Both the position numbers and the translations under genes were made by a program. 58,289 nucleotides of DNA from Chroococcidiopsidaceae cyanobacterium CP_BM_ER_R8_30 (GTDB lineage: Bacteria > Cyanobacteriota > Cyanobacteriia > Cyanobacteriales > Chroococcidiopsidaceae), in the NCBI GenBank assembly GCA_019244235.1, contig JAFASY010000252.1:1-58289 (forward strand). Direction: 5' to 3'. The notes beneath the pieces are model-generated. The model had not been told where the DNA came from and made no database searches. It saw only the letters and a program-made list of their open reading frames with translations. How positions within the stretch are numbered: the first letter of the stretch is position 1; each line of letters begins with the position of its first letter. Shown piece after piece: positions 1 through 8,027 of this stretch.

Positions 1-121
1 CTTGAGCTGGGCACTTAGACATGTCGGACGCTTGGTGAGAGCCGATGAATCAGGAATGTCCAAAAGCGATTTTGGAAGCCTGCGCCATACCGCCTAAGCG
101 GTTGGCGTAGGAGGATGTCAC
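1..121 (+). mobile_element. Probable right end of a TnpB-type insertion sequence inserted in cas1
   Basis: The cas1 reading frame loses all family resemblance at about position 121, so the sequence to its left is foreign. It has two properties of IS200/IS605- or IS607-type right ends. First, a plus-strand frame is open from the window edge to a TAA at 95-97. Second, a strong nested hairpin lies next to the junction: CGCCA pairs with TGGCG on the outside and ACCGC pairs with GCGGT inside, around a CTAA loop (about 85-109). In TnpB elements the right end encodes the 3' part of the omega RNA and the guide is read from the flanking DNA, which here would be cas1. The family assignment is inference, because only the last ~120 bp are visible. 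Confidence 0.5.
2..97 (+). CDS. Possible C-terminal tail of a TnpB-like protein (partial, enters from the left edge)
   Basis: An open plus-strand frame of 31 codons runs from the window edge to TAA at 95-97, and the stop sits inside the hairpin described for the element end. The peptide is basic and hydrophilic, as TnpB C-termini often are, but no RuvC or zinc-finger motif falls in this short stretch. The call therefore rests on position: it lies next to a hairpin and abuts a broken gene. It overlaps the 3' end of the cas1 frame on the other strand. It could be chance, and sequence to the left of the window would settle it. Confidence 0.3.
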   Translation: MSWALRHVGRLVRADESGMSKSDFGSLRHTA

Positions 122-877
122 CAAATCTAGTGCCAGCGATGGGCGACCATAGCGTTGGGTGTGTAAATAGCCAAGATAGGGATCAAAGCCAACCAGATTG
201 ACAGCACTTTGGATATCATGACGGAGCAAAGCATAGCCCAAGCTGAGCAAAGCATTCACTGGATCAGTTGGCGGACGGCGACGACGGGCTTCAAACTGAA
301 ATCCTTCAGCCCGAATCAGTTGATTGAAACTGCCAAAATAGGCAGCACTACCTGCTCCCTCCAAGCCTCGTAGCGAATCAATGGAATCAGTTTTAGCAAT
401 CGGGGTGATCGCTTGTTCTAACTGAGTCAGTCCGTTCTGAAAATTGAGCTTGCTCAAGGAAGTCGCTGGAGCCTTCTCCAGGGAACCCTTGAGCTCTGAA
501 AACTCACGTTGCCCACGTAAGAGTGTATTGCGGTAGTTCTTCAGCTTTCCCCGGACAAAACCCTGCACTAGATGGGAAGCTTGATCTGAGGGAGCAATCG
601 CCTTCCACTGGGCTGCTCGGACAAAAATGTTTTTGGTCAGCTCCGGTTCCAAGCGCCCCAAATAGCGTCCCATACTAGTTAGAAAACTGAGGGGAATCTT
701 ACGCTCCAGCAATTCCATCACGGCAGCAGGAGAGACAGTTGTCCGTCCCAGAACAACCACGCCATCGACTTTAATCAGCGGCACATCCAGCAAGGTTTGC
801 TTATTTGCCCTGACAGTCAGTCGTTCGTCTGTTTTGCCAACAAAGGCATCGTCTTGAGTAATGTATATAGTTCCCAT
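50..877 (-). CDS. cas1: Cas1 integrase, truncated at the C-terminus and carrying an in-frame repeat insertion
   Basis: Cas1 is the integrase of the Cas1-Cas2 spacer-acquisition complex. The N-terminal beta domain (residues 1-80) and much of the alpha domain are well preserved, including the metal ligands E173 in RGLEGAG, H239 in YLHTQRYG and D251 in LALDL. Residues 128-144 are not Cas1-like; they come from a 51-bp palindromic repeat in the linker between domains. After L252 the expected MEEFR continuation, with the second acidic ligand and about 70-80 more residues, is replaced by 23 unrelated residues and TGA. The family is usually about 330 residues, against 275 here. Type I-D order predicts cas2 next; it is not in the window. 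The protein is very likely unable to integrate spacers. The gene identity is certain; loss of function is inferred. Confidence 0.93.
   Translation of the reverse strand: MGTIYITQDDAFVGKTDERLTVRANKQTLLDVPLIKVDGVVVLGRTTVSPAAVMELLERKIPLSFLTSMGRYLGRLEPELTKNIFVRAAQWKAIAPSDQASHLVQGFVRGKLKNYRNTLLRGQREFSELKGSLEKAPATSLSKLNFQNGLTQLEQAITPIAKTDSIDSLRGLEGAGSAAYFGSFNQLIRAEGFQFEARRRRPPTDPVNALLSLGYALLRHDIQSAVNLVGFDPYLGYLHTQRYGRPSLALDLVTSSYANRLGGMAQASKIAFGHS
446..496. repeat. Palindromic repeat inserted in frame in cas1
   Basis: A 51-bp segment runs from GAGCTTGCTCAAGG to CCTTGAGCTC. Its ends contain the inverted pair CTCAAGG/CCTTGAG and its centre is a CTGGAG/CTCCAG stem. Related segments lie at 15262-15354 and 35819-35908. 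The length is a multiple of three, so cas1 stays open and gains 17 codons (residues 128-144). Confidence 0.75.
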
Positions 878-936
878 AGGTTGTGATGTACCGAATCAAG
901 ATGTGCAGCTTTTGTGATGAAAAAATGCCCTATTCC

Positions 937-1524
937 CTACGTAACTTCTCGATATCGCTTCACTCTATCTGCGGCTTTTGGTAGGCATTGCTGATGGAGA
1001 CTGCACCCATTACAGCGCTGGGAATAGATAGCTAACGGCATCTTTCCGGTATGCAGTATTTCGGTAATGGCTGCAATCGTGGCAATTGTGTTCTGCCTCA
1101 GTTCAGCAGAAATCTCCACAGGCTGACGCTGGTGGGAGTGGGCATAGTAGATGTAGCCGAGATTTACAGGGCTTCCAGTCATCTCTTCTATACAAAGCGC
1201 CTGGGCACAAACCTGCAACGCATCATTGTCAAACTCTCCCCGATGTCCGCGCTTATATTCCACTGGATACCAGCAACTGTTAGTCTCCTCAATTAAGTCA
1301 GCTTTTCCAATCAGCCGATAACGTTCTGATTTCAACCAAATTGCCCGAATCTGCCAGGTGTCTTCCCGTTGCCCTTCACTCAAAGTATGAACGCGCTCGT
1401 GCAGGCTAGTTCCTTCAACGGTGTACTGATTGTCGGTAAATCCGTCAATGCAGAACATGCGCCAGCAGCGGTGGGGGCAGTAAGAGTAATGGTTTAAAGC
1501 CGCAATTGGGATGTAATCTTCCAT
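937..1524 (-). CDS. cas4: Cas4 nuclease of the adaptation module
   Basis: Cas4 is a RecB-like nuclease with an iron-sulfur cluster that trims prespacers and selects PAM-proximal ends with Cas1-Cas2. The sequence shows the cysteine set C16/C20 near the N-terminus (YCPHRC) and C171, C174 and C180 near the C-terminus, the expected cluster ligands. The nuclease core has D76 in GKADLI and E89-x-K91 in VEYKRG. About 195 residues is normal. The ATG at 1524 overlaps the cas6 stop by one base (TGATG); a GTG one codon upstream is the alternative start. Downstream, 59 bp separate it from cas1. It appears intact although its partner Cas1 is broken. Confidence 0.95.
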   Translation of the reverse strand: MEDYIPIAALNHYSYCPHRCWRMFCIDGFTDNQYTVEGTSLHERVHTLSEGQREDTWQIRAIWLKSERYRLIGKADLIEETNSCWYPVEYKRGHRGEFDNDALQVCAQALCIEEMTGSPVNLGYIYYAHSHQRQPVEISAELRQNTIATIAAITEILHTGKMPLAIYSQRCNGCSLHQQCLPKAADRVKRYREVT

Positions 1525-2339
1525 CACGCCCTCCTAATCATGCCCATCCCCATTGGGGTTTTGCGCCCAACACCTGCATAGAGGGCAAAGTCTGCCAGCG
1601 TATTGAGTTGTTTGATGGCGATTGCATCCACATCACCCAGAATCCGATAGCTGATAGTGCCGACACAGCCAGCCCACTTGCCCTCTGGATGATTGACGAG
1701 TTCAGTGCGGATGTCGAAGAAGCTAGGAAAAAGAGATTCAATCAGGGTTTCAGGAAAAGGAATGCCACTATAGCGATTCCATCGGTTCAACAGACTATGG
1801 AAGACACATTCTCGTGTCGGTAAGGCAGAGTCATATTTCCCTTGTCGGAAGGTGGCGGGAGTGCAAAGGCTGAAGCCTAGCTGGCGGATGTCATCTGATG
1901 CCTGTTCGTAAAGCTGGGCATAGGAATGGAAGTTTGCCCAAGGCTGCGTCGATTGGGCAGTGCCCAGAATGCTAGTGATTTGTAAATTTGCTGGACCTAA
2001 ATGCCAGGGATGGGTAGGGTTTAGGTTGAGCCACAAGGGAGTCAGATGACTAAACAGGGAATCGTCGAGGAGGGAAATACGCCACCAGCAAGGTGTTTCA
2101 GCAGGGATTGACTGTTTGTGTTCCCATTGCAGGGTGCGATCTTGACGGGTACGATTGCTCACTTGCAAAGAACTGAGGGTAAAAGATTTTTCAGTCTTTT
2201 GCCCGTGGAGGCGATCGCCCAGCTCTTGATGCACTGAACTCACTAGAGTCAGAAACAAGGCATGGAGATGCTTTCCGGTTAGATAACCTGATGGAATCAG
2301 TGAGGTGGGCAGTACGTTGAGAACAAGACTGTGGGGCAT
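1524..2339 (-). CDS. cas6: Cas6 crRNA-processing endoribonuclease (type I-D)
   Basis: Cas6 cleaves the CRISPR precursor transcript within each repeat to make crRNAs and, in type I-D, contributes the mature guides loaded into the Cas10d-Csc2-Csc1 complex. The 271-residue protein ends with the glycine-rich RNA-binding loop typical of Cas6 (YAGVGRKTPMGMGM), and an N-terminal ferredoxin-like fold is plausible. A histidine that could act in catalysis is present (for example H26 in the KHLHALF segment), but I cannot assign the active site. The start is six bases after the DUF1016 gene stop, and the stop overlaps the cas4 start, so the three are translationally close. No sign of damage. Confidence 0.93.
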   Translation of the reverse strand: MPHSLVLNVLPTSLIPSGYLTGKHLHALFLTLVSSVHQELGDRLHGQKTEKSFTLSSLQVSNRTRQDRTLQWEHKQSIPAETPCWWRISLLDDSLFSHLTPLWLNLNPTHPWHLGPANLQITSILGTAQSTQPWANFHSYAQLYEQASDDIRQLGFSLCTPATFRQGKYDSALPTRECVFHSLLNRWNRYSGIPFPETLIESLFPSFFDIRTELVNHPEGKWAGCVGTISYRILGDVDAIAIKQLNTLADFALYAGVGRKTPMGMGMIRRA

Positions 2340-2345
2340 AATCAG

Positions 2346-3365
2346 TTACTCCAGTCCTTCCATTAATTTCGCAACCTGCTCTGGAGCGGGAAGTTGGTCT
2401 TTTAGTTCTTGTGGAACGGTTGAAACAATTTGATAGGTTGCAACACCAATGGGCTTGTTAGATTCCCGCAGGGCATATTCCACAATCAGTCGATCTTTAG
2501 ACTTGCAAAGAATGATGCCAATTGCTGGATTTTCCTCCGCTAAACGCACTTGATCGTCTAGAACTGCCAGATAGAACTGCATTTTTCCAACATACTCTGG
2601 CAAAAAATCACCAATCTTAAGTTCTACAGCAACCAGACACTTGAGGCGACGATGATACAGCAACAGGTCGATAAAATATTCCTGGTCACTAATTTCTAAC
2701 CGATACTGACTACCAATAAAGGTGAACATCCCTCCCATTTCTCGTAGAAAAGGTTCCACCCTGCTCAGAATTGCCTGCTCTAACTGGCGTTCGGAGTGGC
2801 GATCGCTTAGTTCTAGAAAGTCAAACGTGTATTCATCTTTAACGGCGAGCTTTGCTTGGTTACGGATGTCTTCAGAGAGTGCCCGATCAAAATTAGTCTG
2901 GTTGAGCAGAGTTTTCTCATATGTCTGGTTCTCGATCTGATGAACCAAAACATTTTTTGTCCAACCAAATTTCCGAGTCATGCGGAGGTACAACTCCCGC
3001 TCCAGATCGTCTTTGCATTTCTCCAGGATGACCACATTATGAGTCCAACCAATTTCTCGCGCTAATGGTGCGAGTTTTTCTTGGTTGGCATAGGTTGAGT
3101 AGAAAAGCCGCATACGCCAGAGGTTAGCAGCAGAGAACCCACTGATGCCAGGAAACTCTGTCCGCAAGTCTTTTGCCAGTTGCTCAACTACAGATTTCCC
3201 CCAACTGGTTCCTTGTTGTTGAGAGACAATTAGTTTGCCAATGTCCCAGTAGAGAGCAATGAGTTCTCTGTTGACAGCTCTCAACGCTTCATATTGAGCA
3301 GAGCGAATTCGCTGTTTAACTTCGATCAGCAGATACTTGTAATTGTCGGGAATGGGGCTGGTCAT
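2346..3365 (-). CDS. DUF1016 (YhcG-type) PDDEXK nuclease inside the cas operon
   Basis: This 339-residue protein has the two-part YhcG/DUF1016 layout. The N-terminal helical domain contains AVNRELIALYWDIGKLI and a second conserved block around GFSAANLWRMRLFY. The C-terminal PDDEXK domain has D233 in FIDLLLYHR and E248-x-K250 in VAVELKIG. Family members are predicted DNA nucleases associated with restriction and recombination systems; a substrate is not known here. It is not a standard type I-D gene, yet it sits between cas3' (80 bp upstream) and cas6 (6 bp downstream) on the same strand, so it is probably co-transcribed. It may be an accessory defence nuclease or a guest gene that rides in the operon. 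Confidence 0.88.
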   Translation of the reverse strand: MTSPIPDNYKYLLIEVKQRIRSAQYEALRAVNRELIALYWDIGKLIVSQQQGTSWGKSVVEQLAKDLRTEFPGISGFSAANLWRMRLFYSTYANQEKLAPLAREIGWTHNVVILEKCKDDLERELYLRMTRKFGWTKNVLVHQIENQTYEKTLLNQTNFDRALSEDIRNQAKLAVKDEYTFDFLELSDRHSERQLEQAILSRVEPFLREMGGMFTFIGSQYRLEISDQEYFIDLLLYHRRLKCLVAVELKIGDFLPEYVGKMQFYLAVLDDQVRLAEENPAIGIILCKSKDRLIVEYALRESNKPIGVATYQIVSTVPQELKDQLPAPEQVAKLMEGLE

Positions 3366-3445
3366 AGCAAGAATATAGCGTTGCTATCAGTAGAAAAGTT
3401 CTAGTTAGTCATAGGTGAGATTGAAGCAAATAAAATAAAATAGCT

Positions 3446-5734
3446 TTAGGTGATCCAGAATTCTTCCTCATCCATTAAGCGGATTTTAATACCGTTCATA
3501 GCGGCAGTCATGATCCCAAATAATCCAGGAAAAATTCTGTAGCTCTTCTGAGCATCATCACAAGCTACTAAAAATGGATATGAATCAATGCCTTGTTTAT
3601 GCAGTCGAAAAATTACACCCTGGTTTGCTGTTTCTGACACAACAACTCCTGGCAACCAAGACTTTTCTAGTTCTTTAAGCAGAGGTGTTGGAGTAACAGC
3701 GCCTTTTAGCTGTCTTCGGATTTGACAATGTTGGAATGCCGTTAGTTTATTTAACTGGGTTCCAGTGAATTCTTCAGCTCTGCCGTAGTAGCGCAATTGG
3801 AAGCTTAGTTCATAGGTTGCTTGTGCACGAGCAACAATTTCAATCTCACCATTATTGCTAATGAACTCATAGTTCCTCAACAGATGAACTGGATCAAGTT
3901 GAGTTTCCTCTGATATATCAAGTAAAAAACCTTTTGGATCGCGGATGCATAAACTCTCAAACAGGCTAGAGCGAAACTGAAATAATGGTGCATAACTAGC
4001 GCTAAAGACTGAAGCAAAAATCTTAAGTTGGTGTGCCACCTCAGCATCTTCTCGAAACAGCTTCTCAAAGTCGCTTAATGAAACTTGCTTCGTTTTAAGC
4101 ATTTCCCAGTCTTCTGGGGATTCACTTCTAAGAAATGCCGCTGTGATTGCCCATCTGGATTTACCTTTAACAAACCTAAGTGGATCTTCAGCAATATCTT
4201 TCTTTGGTGCTGTAGCAATCGCTTGTGCAGCTTGTAAAGCTCTCATCCGCTGCTGATAGTACTTCCAGTCACGATTGCCGCCGAAAATAGCTTTTAGAGT
4301 CTCAAAAAGTTTTGGCACTAAGTCCGCTTGGGGTAAAGTTTCCAGTAATTCTTCTAGAATGAGCATTGGACGAGCAGCCTCTAAAAAAGCTTCTGACTGC
4401 CAGTATGCCCAGAGGAAAGGACGTTCAAGAGATGGAAGTTCTTGCAATTTCTGTTCGAGGGCATTGCGTCCAGCGTTCTCATCTAATACAGTTAAGCCTT
4501 CATTCCAGGCTCTTTCAGGAAGATAGGCGATCGCAGATGAAGGATTCTCAGTTTCTTTTTTGCCTAGCACTCGTCCCACCCGTCCAACACGCTGCCAAAA
4601 CACTGCACGATCGCGTGCTGAAAAAATTAACCAATCAAGATTTTGACGTAGGGGTGCTGGATCGCGTTCAAAGTTAAAGCCAACATCTATTGTACTTGTA
4701 GCTAAAATGACATGTTGTTGAGCTGCCCAGGCCCGATCTTTCTTAGGTGTAGAACCATGAATTCTGCCAAATTGATCTCCCAAACCTTTAGTTTTTAGTA
4801 GCCCAGCCAACTTATCAATCTGAACTTTGGAGTCTAGAATTACAGCTCCATTTTCATGAGGACATTTTGTTAAACGCCGAGCAATCTCATCTGCCAGTTC
4901 CGATAACAGCACGTCTCGCTCTGGTTGTGGACGAATCTCTAAATAGACAGCGGTTTGTGATGGAATTTGATGCTCTCCTGCCTCACCGTTAATTTTCTTA
5001 ATGCGAACTCCCCGACTCTCCAAAACTGTCAAGGCTGTTTCACACCCAGGCTCTGGTGTTGCTGTCAATAGAATAACTCGCCTACCAGCCTCAAAAAAAC
5101 CAAAGATGTACAGATAGGCTAAGTAAAAGAGCAATCCCACGAGTTGCTTTGCATCATATAAATGAAACTCGTCAAATATAATGGTTGAGAATTGCGTATA
5201 GAAGCTAGTTGCAACATTGACTTTATCAAGTCGATGGTAGCTAAAGAATGTTGCATAGTAAAAAATGTCTGGATTCGTCACCAGCAGTAGAGGAGAGTTC
5301 TCACCTATGTCTGGAAAAATTGTTGCTGGGTTCCTCAAAAGGTTATAGAGCTTCTCTCCTGGACGCGAACCAACAAGATCGTTCGACCACTTTCTGACTT
5401 CTTGTGCAGACACTGACTTGACAATGTGAGGTAATCCCGCAGCTTTCACAAATTCCTCTGCTGCCTTAGTTTGCTGTTCAATCAGAGCATTGGTAGGCGC
5501 GATATAAATTGCATTTTTGCTCGGCTGATGCAGTAGTACCGTTAAGCTTGCCTTGGTCTTGCCTGTACCTGTTGGAGCTAAGTCTAGGATAATATCGTGA
5601 TCTTTCGCCGCCTCAAAAACATCAACTTGGTGTTGTAATGCATTCTTGAGGCAATCTTTCAATGCTAGTGGAGGATCATTACAGGCGGCAATACTTCTGG
5701 GCTCTAGCTGAATTGAAATTGGTTTATGTGCCAT
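3446..5734 (-). CDS. cas3: Cas3' superfamily 2 helicase (type I-D, no HD domain)
   Basis: This is the ATP-dependent DNA helicase recruited by the I-D effector to unwind target DNA. Visible motifs are Walker A PTGTGKT (residues 54-60), a DEFH box (188-191), LTATPEP motif III (223-229) and QRVGRVGR motif VI (381-388). No HD nuclease domain is present; in type I-D that activity sits in Cas10d, so this is Cas3'. I chose the ATG at 5734 (MAHKPISIQL) rather than the upstream codon at 5806, because it overlaps the csc1 stop by only 11 bp and removes a leader that is antisense-like. In the Synechocystis I-D locus cas3 precedes cas10d, whereas here it follows csc1, a rearranged order. Confidence 0.94.
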   Translation of the reverse strand: MAHKPISIQLEPRSIAACNDPPLALKDCLKNALQHQVDVFEAAKDHDIILDLAPTGTGKTKASLTVLLHQPSKNAIYIAPTNALIEQQTKAAEEFVKAAGLPHIVKSVSAQEVRKWSNDLVGSRPGEKLYNLLRNPATIFPDIGENSPLLLVTNPDIFYYATFFSYHRLDKVNVATSFYTQFSTIIFDEFHLYDAKQLVGLLFYLAYLYIFGFFEAGRRVILLTATPEPGCETALTVLESRGVRIKKINGEAGEHQIPSQTAVYLEIRPQPERDVLLSELADEIARRLTKCPHENGAVILDSKVQIDKLAGLLKTKGLGDQFGRIHGSTPKKDRAWAAQQHVILATSTIDVGFNFERDPAPLRQNLDWLIFSARDRAVFWQRVGRVGRVLGKKETENPSSAIAYLPERAWNEGLTVLDENAGRNALEQKLQELPSLERPFLWAYWQSEAFLEAARPMLILEELLETLPQADLVPKLFETLKAIFGGNRDWKYYQQRMRALQAAQAIATAPKKDIAEDPLRFVKGKSRWAITAAFLRSESPEDWEMLKTKQVSLSDFEKLFREDAEVAHQLKIFASVFSASYAPLFQFRSSLFESLCIRDPKGFLLDISEETQLDPVHLLRNYEFISNNGEIEIVARAQATYELSFQLRYYGRAEEFTGTQLNKLTAFQHCQIRRQLKGAVTPTPLLKELEKSWLPGVVVSETANQGVIFRLHKQGIDSYPFLVACDDAQKSYRIFPGLFGIMTAAMNGIKIRLMDEEEFWIT

Positions 5735-6524
5735 TGCTGACAGCTCCACCACAAAACTGCAAGTTAGCTGGAATAACGAAGTCACCAACCTGCCAAGCCT
5801 CAGCATAAAATCGCAGATTTTTGAGCAGCGATGTTGGTGGTATGGAGATCAGATCGAAGGACAGTAAATTAATCCCTGTGGGTAAATCTGCTGTGCTGAA
5901 GTAGGCTTTACTGGTGTATTGGGCAAGAGGCAGGTGTACTAGGGGTTTTTCATCCAAAACTGTAACGCGGACTTTACTCATGAATTTGCCCAAGCGAATG
6001 TACTCAGGTAGTTCGCGGTCCCCAAACACTAGAGTATGAAATCGGTTGCCCCGCTCGATCATTCGTAGTCGCCCTGTCTGGGGATAGTTACTGGGGCGAA
6101 ACGTATTGGGTTTATCTCCTTGGCGCACCTTGATAATGTCCTCACGGGCTGTGGCAACACGGTTATTAGTCATCGCATACCAGTACGCATCTGAGAGAGC
6201 ATTGAACCGCTCAAATCGAAAGGTAGGATTGCTCTTGTCTGACCAAGCTGGAAGGACATAGCATTCTTGATTAAGGGGCGTTAAATCCTCGATATAACGC
6301 GGTCTTCCGGTGTCTCGTCCCGTGAGTCGATATGGCGATCGCGCCCAGCCAAAGGCATACACCAAGGCATAGTTACCAATTGTGCCCTCGGTGTAATAGG
6401 TATCTGATAGTTCCCTGGATGCAAAGAAAACGGGTTCTGCACACCAAAGTTCAATCAGTTTTGCTGTTTTGAACTTTGGTTTGGTCACATTGGCATTGTC
6501 TGGGAGACTCAGTTGCTCAGTCAT
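5724..6524 (-). CDS. csc1: Csc1 (Cas5d), type I-D effector subunit
   Basis: Csc1 is the Cas5-like subunit that caps the 5' handle of the crRNA in the type I-D effector and contacts Cas10d. The 266-residue product has the family length and features such as a WCAEPVFFASREL segment near residue 27 and an IGNYALVYAFGWARSPYR segment near residue 49. It starts three bases after the csc2 stop and overlaps the cas3' start by 11 bp, so it lies in a tightly packed operon. No truncation or frameshift is visible. The call rests on family resemblance plus its position between csc2 and cas3'. Confidence 0.92.
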   Translation of the reverse strand: MTEQLSLPDNANVTKPKFKTAKLIELWCAEPVFFASRELSDTYYTEGTIGNYALVYAFGWARSPYRLTGRDTGRPRYIEDLTPLNQECYVLPAWSDKSNPTFRFERFNALSDAYWYAMTNNRVATAREDIIKVRQGDKPNTFRPSNYPQTGRLRMIERGNRFHTLVFGDRELPEYIRLGKFMSKVRVTVLDEKPLVHLPLAQYTSKAYFSTADLPTGINLLSFDLISIPPTSLLKNLRFYAEAWQVGDFVIPANLQFCGGAVSNGT

Positions 6525-6527
6525 AGA

Positions 6528-7547
6528 CTAGTTCCCTGCTTCGACCGTTTCTTTCTTCTTGTTTTTGCCTTTTTTCGCTTCACCCATTTGGCGAAATGGC
6601 TCATAGGATTCGTCTAACCGTTTCAGGAAAGCTTCCCGCTCTGTGTCTGCCCAATGGCGATCAACATCAGCTATTACAGCAGCAAGTTCTTCATCAGACA
6701 GTTGCAGCGAAATACCTCGGCGGTTGCTCCACCCTGAAATGCTGTTCTTAGTAGCCTCAATTAACTCGCCATTATCCAGCGGGTGTTCTAATGGTTTATT
6801 GCTTGCGGTGAACTCATCATGAACTGCTTGTACCAACTCCAAGGAACTTGGCAATTCTGCAATACCGCCAAAAATGCCTAGAATTTGATTTTCCATACGT
6901 CCCACTCGGCTAGACACAGCACCATAGCGGCTAGTAAGCAAGATGTTGCCGACAATATAGCGAAACTCGTCTGCCGTTACATCTTTGAGAGTGACAATAT
7001 CAAGAAAATGGACCCCTGGTTTAATGTATTCACTGGTGTTCAGTGCAGTTGAAGCATTGCCCTTTTCATCACGCATTGTTCCATTTTCAAAAAGGGCATT
7101 GATAGTGCGATCACCAAGGGTATCAGTTGCCGTTAGTACACTGAAAGCATCCTCTGTCCAAATTCGGCTTTTCTGAGCACCACCACCACCTGCGGCAAAT
7201 CCATACAGAAAACAGTCAATGCACATCTCGCAGGGCGCATTTGTATTCAGAGCGCAAGGTGAACCCTCTTTGTTTGGGCGAAGCAAATTATTAGCACGAA
7301 GATGTTCGCGACCTTTTCGCCGCTCTGGTGCCACTTGTTTGCGCTTAGTCATCACCAATCGTTGCACCACTTGTTTGTCTGCTTGTCCGGCTTGAATAAA
7401 CTCGCGACACATTGGTTCGCCAGTGCCCTCAGTCCGCAGAATCAACTCAGATAAGGAGGTTCTCAAAACCACTAAACTGATCGTGCGTCCTTTGGGAAAG
7501 TTTTCGTAAGTAGGTGCAAAGAAGGGATTCAATTTTTCAATCGACAT
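6528..7547 (-). CDS. csc2: Csc2 (Cas7d), crRNA-binding backbone subunit
   Basis: Csc2 is the RAMP-fold protein that polymerises along the crRNA spacer and forms the backbone of the I-D effector. At 339 residues it has the usual length. A cysteine cluster at C98, C106, C109 and C112 marks the zinc-binding insertion known from Csc2 structures, followed by a glycine-rich loop (AAGGGGAQKSR) that fits an RNA-contacting segment. SRYGAVSSRVGRMENQILG lies in the conserved C-terminal half. It follows cas10d by 42 bp and precedes csc1 by 3 bp. It ends in a lysine-rich tail (KKGKNKKKE), which may add nucleic-acid affinity. Confidence 0.95.
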   Translation of the reverse strand: MSIEKLNPFFAPTYENFPKGRTISLVVLRTSLSELILRTEGTGEPMCREFIQAGQADKQVVQRLVMTKRKQVAPERRKGREHLRANNLLRPNKEGSPCALNTNAPCEMCIDCFLYGFAAGGGGAQKSRIWTEDAFSVLTATDTLGDRTINALFENGTMRDEKGNASTALNTSEYIKPGVHFLDIVTLKDVTADEFRYIVGNILLTSRYGAVSSRVGRMENQILGIFGGIAELPSSLELVQAVHDEFTASNKPLEHPLDNGELIEATKNSISGWSNRRGISLQLSDEELAAVIADVDRHWADTEREAFLKRLDESYEPFRQMGEAKKGKNKKKETVEAGN

Positions 7548-7589
7548 GACAATTCCTCAGTAATAAATTAATTAGCGACAAATCAATGG

Positions 7590-8027
7590 TTATGCAGCCG
7601 TCTCTTCAGCCTGTTTGTTAGTCTCTGCCTTTACTCTCAGTTCCCGACGCGCTTCCTCTAGGAAAAATAGATAGGCAGCTTCTAGATTTTTCTGATCGCT
7701 CAATAGCTTATCTGGACGCCCCTGATAGACTTCCTCATAGAGCTTCCGAACCACCGCGTAGTAATTTTTGATTTGTTCCAGCTTAGTTAAGCCCACGCCA
7801 TGTTCTCGAATCCGGTCAAGTCGGGTGTGATATTTCTGCACCAATGCTGCAAACATAAACTCCAAGTCCATATATGCTTTTTGGGAACGGGCTGCTGTGA
7901 CAAATTCCGCAAATGGTTCTGCAAGTGATGTTCGCTTCTCCGCAGAACTCCCCCAAAGTTTTGCCTCTGCGGCAATCTGAGCCGCTGCTTTTAGATAGCT
8001 GGTTAAAGCAGAATTTTCGTTTGGCAT
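7590..8027 (-). CDS. cas11d: Cas11d small subunit translated from an internal start of cas10d
   Basis: Type I-D effectors are known to need a small subunit made by internal translation of the 3' part of cas10d. The sequence supports this here: on the minus strand AGGAG lies four bases before an in-frame ATG at 8027, a far better ribosome site than the one ahead of cas10d itself. The product would be 145 residues (MPNENSALTSY onward), mostly helical and of the size expected for Cas11. It would line the groove of the complex next to Csc2. The SD and start are seen directly; the function follows from the known I-D mechanism. Confidence 0.8.
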   Translation of the reverse strand: MPNENSALTSYLKAAAQIAAEAKLWGSSAEKRTSLAEPFAEFVTAARSQKAYMDLEFMFAALVQKYHTRLDRIREHGVGLTKLEQIKNYYAVVRKLYEEVYQGRPDKLLSDQKNLEAAYLFFLEEARRELRVKAETNKQAEETAA

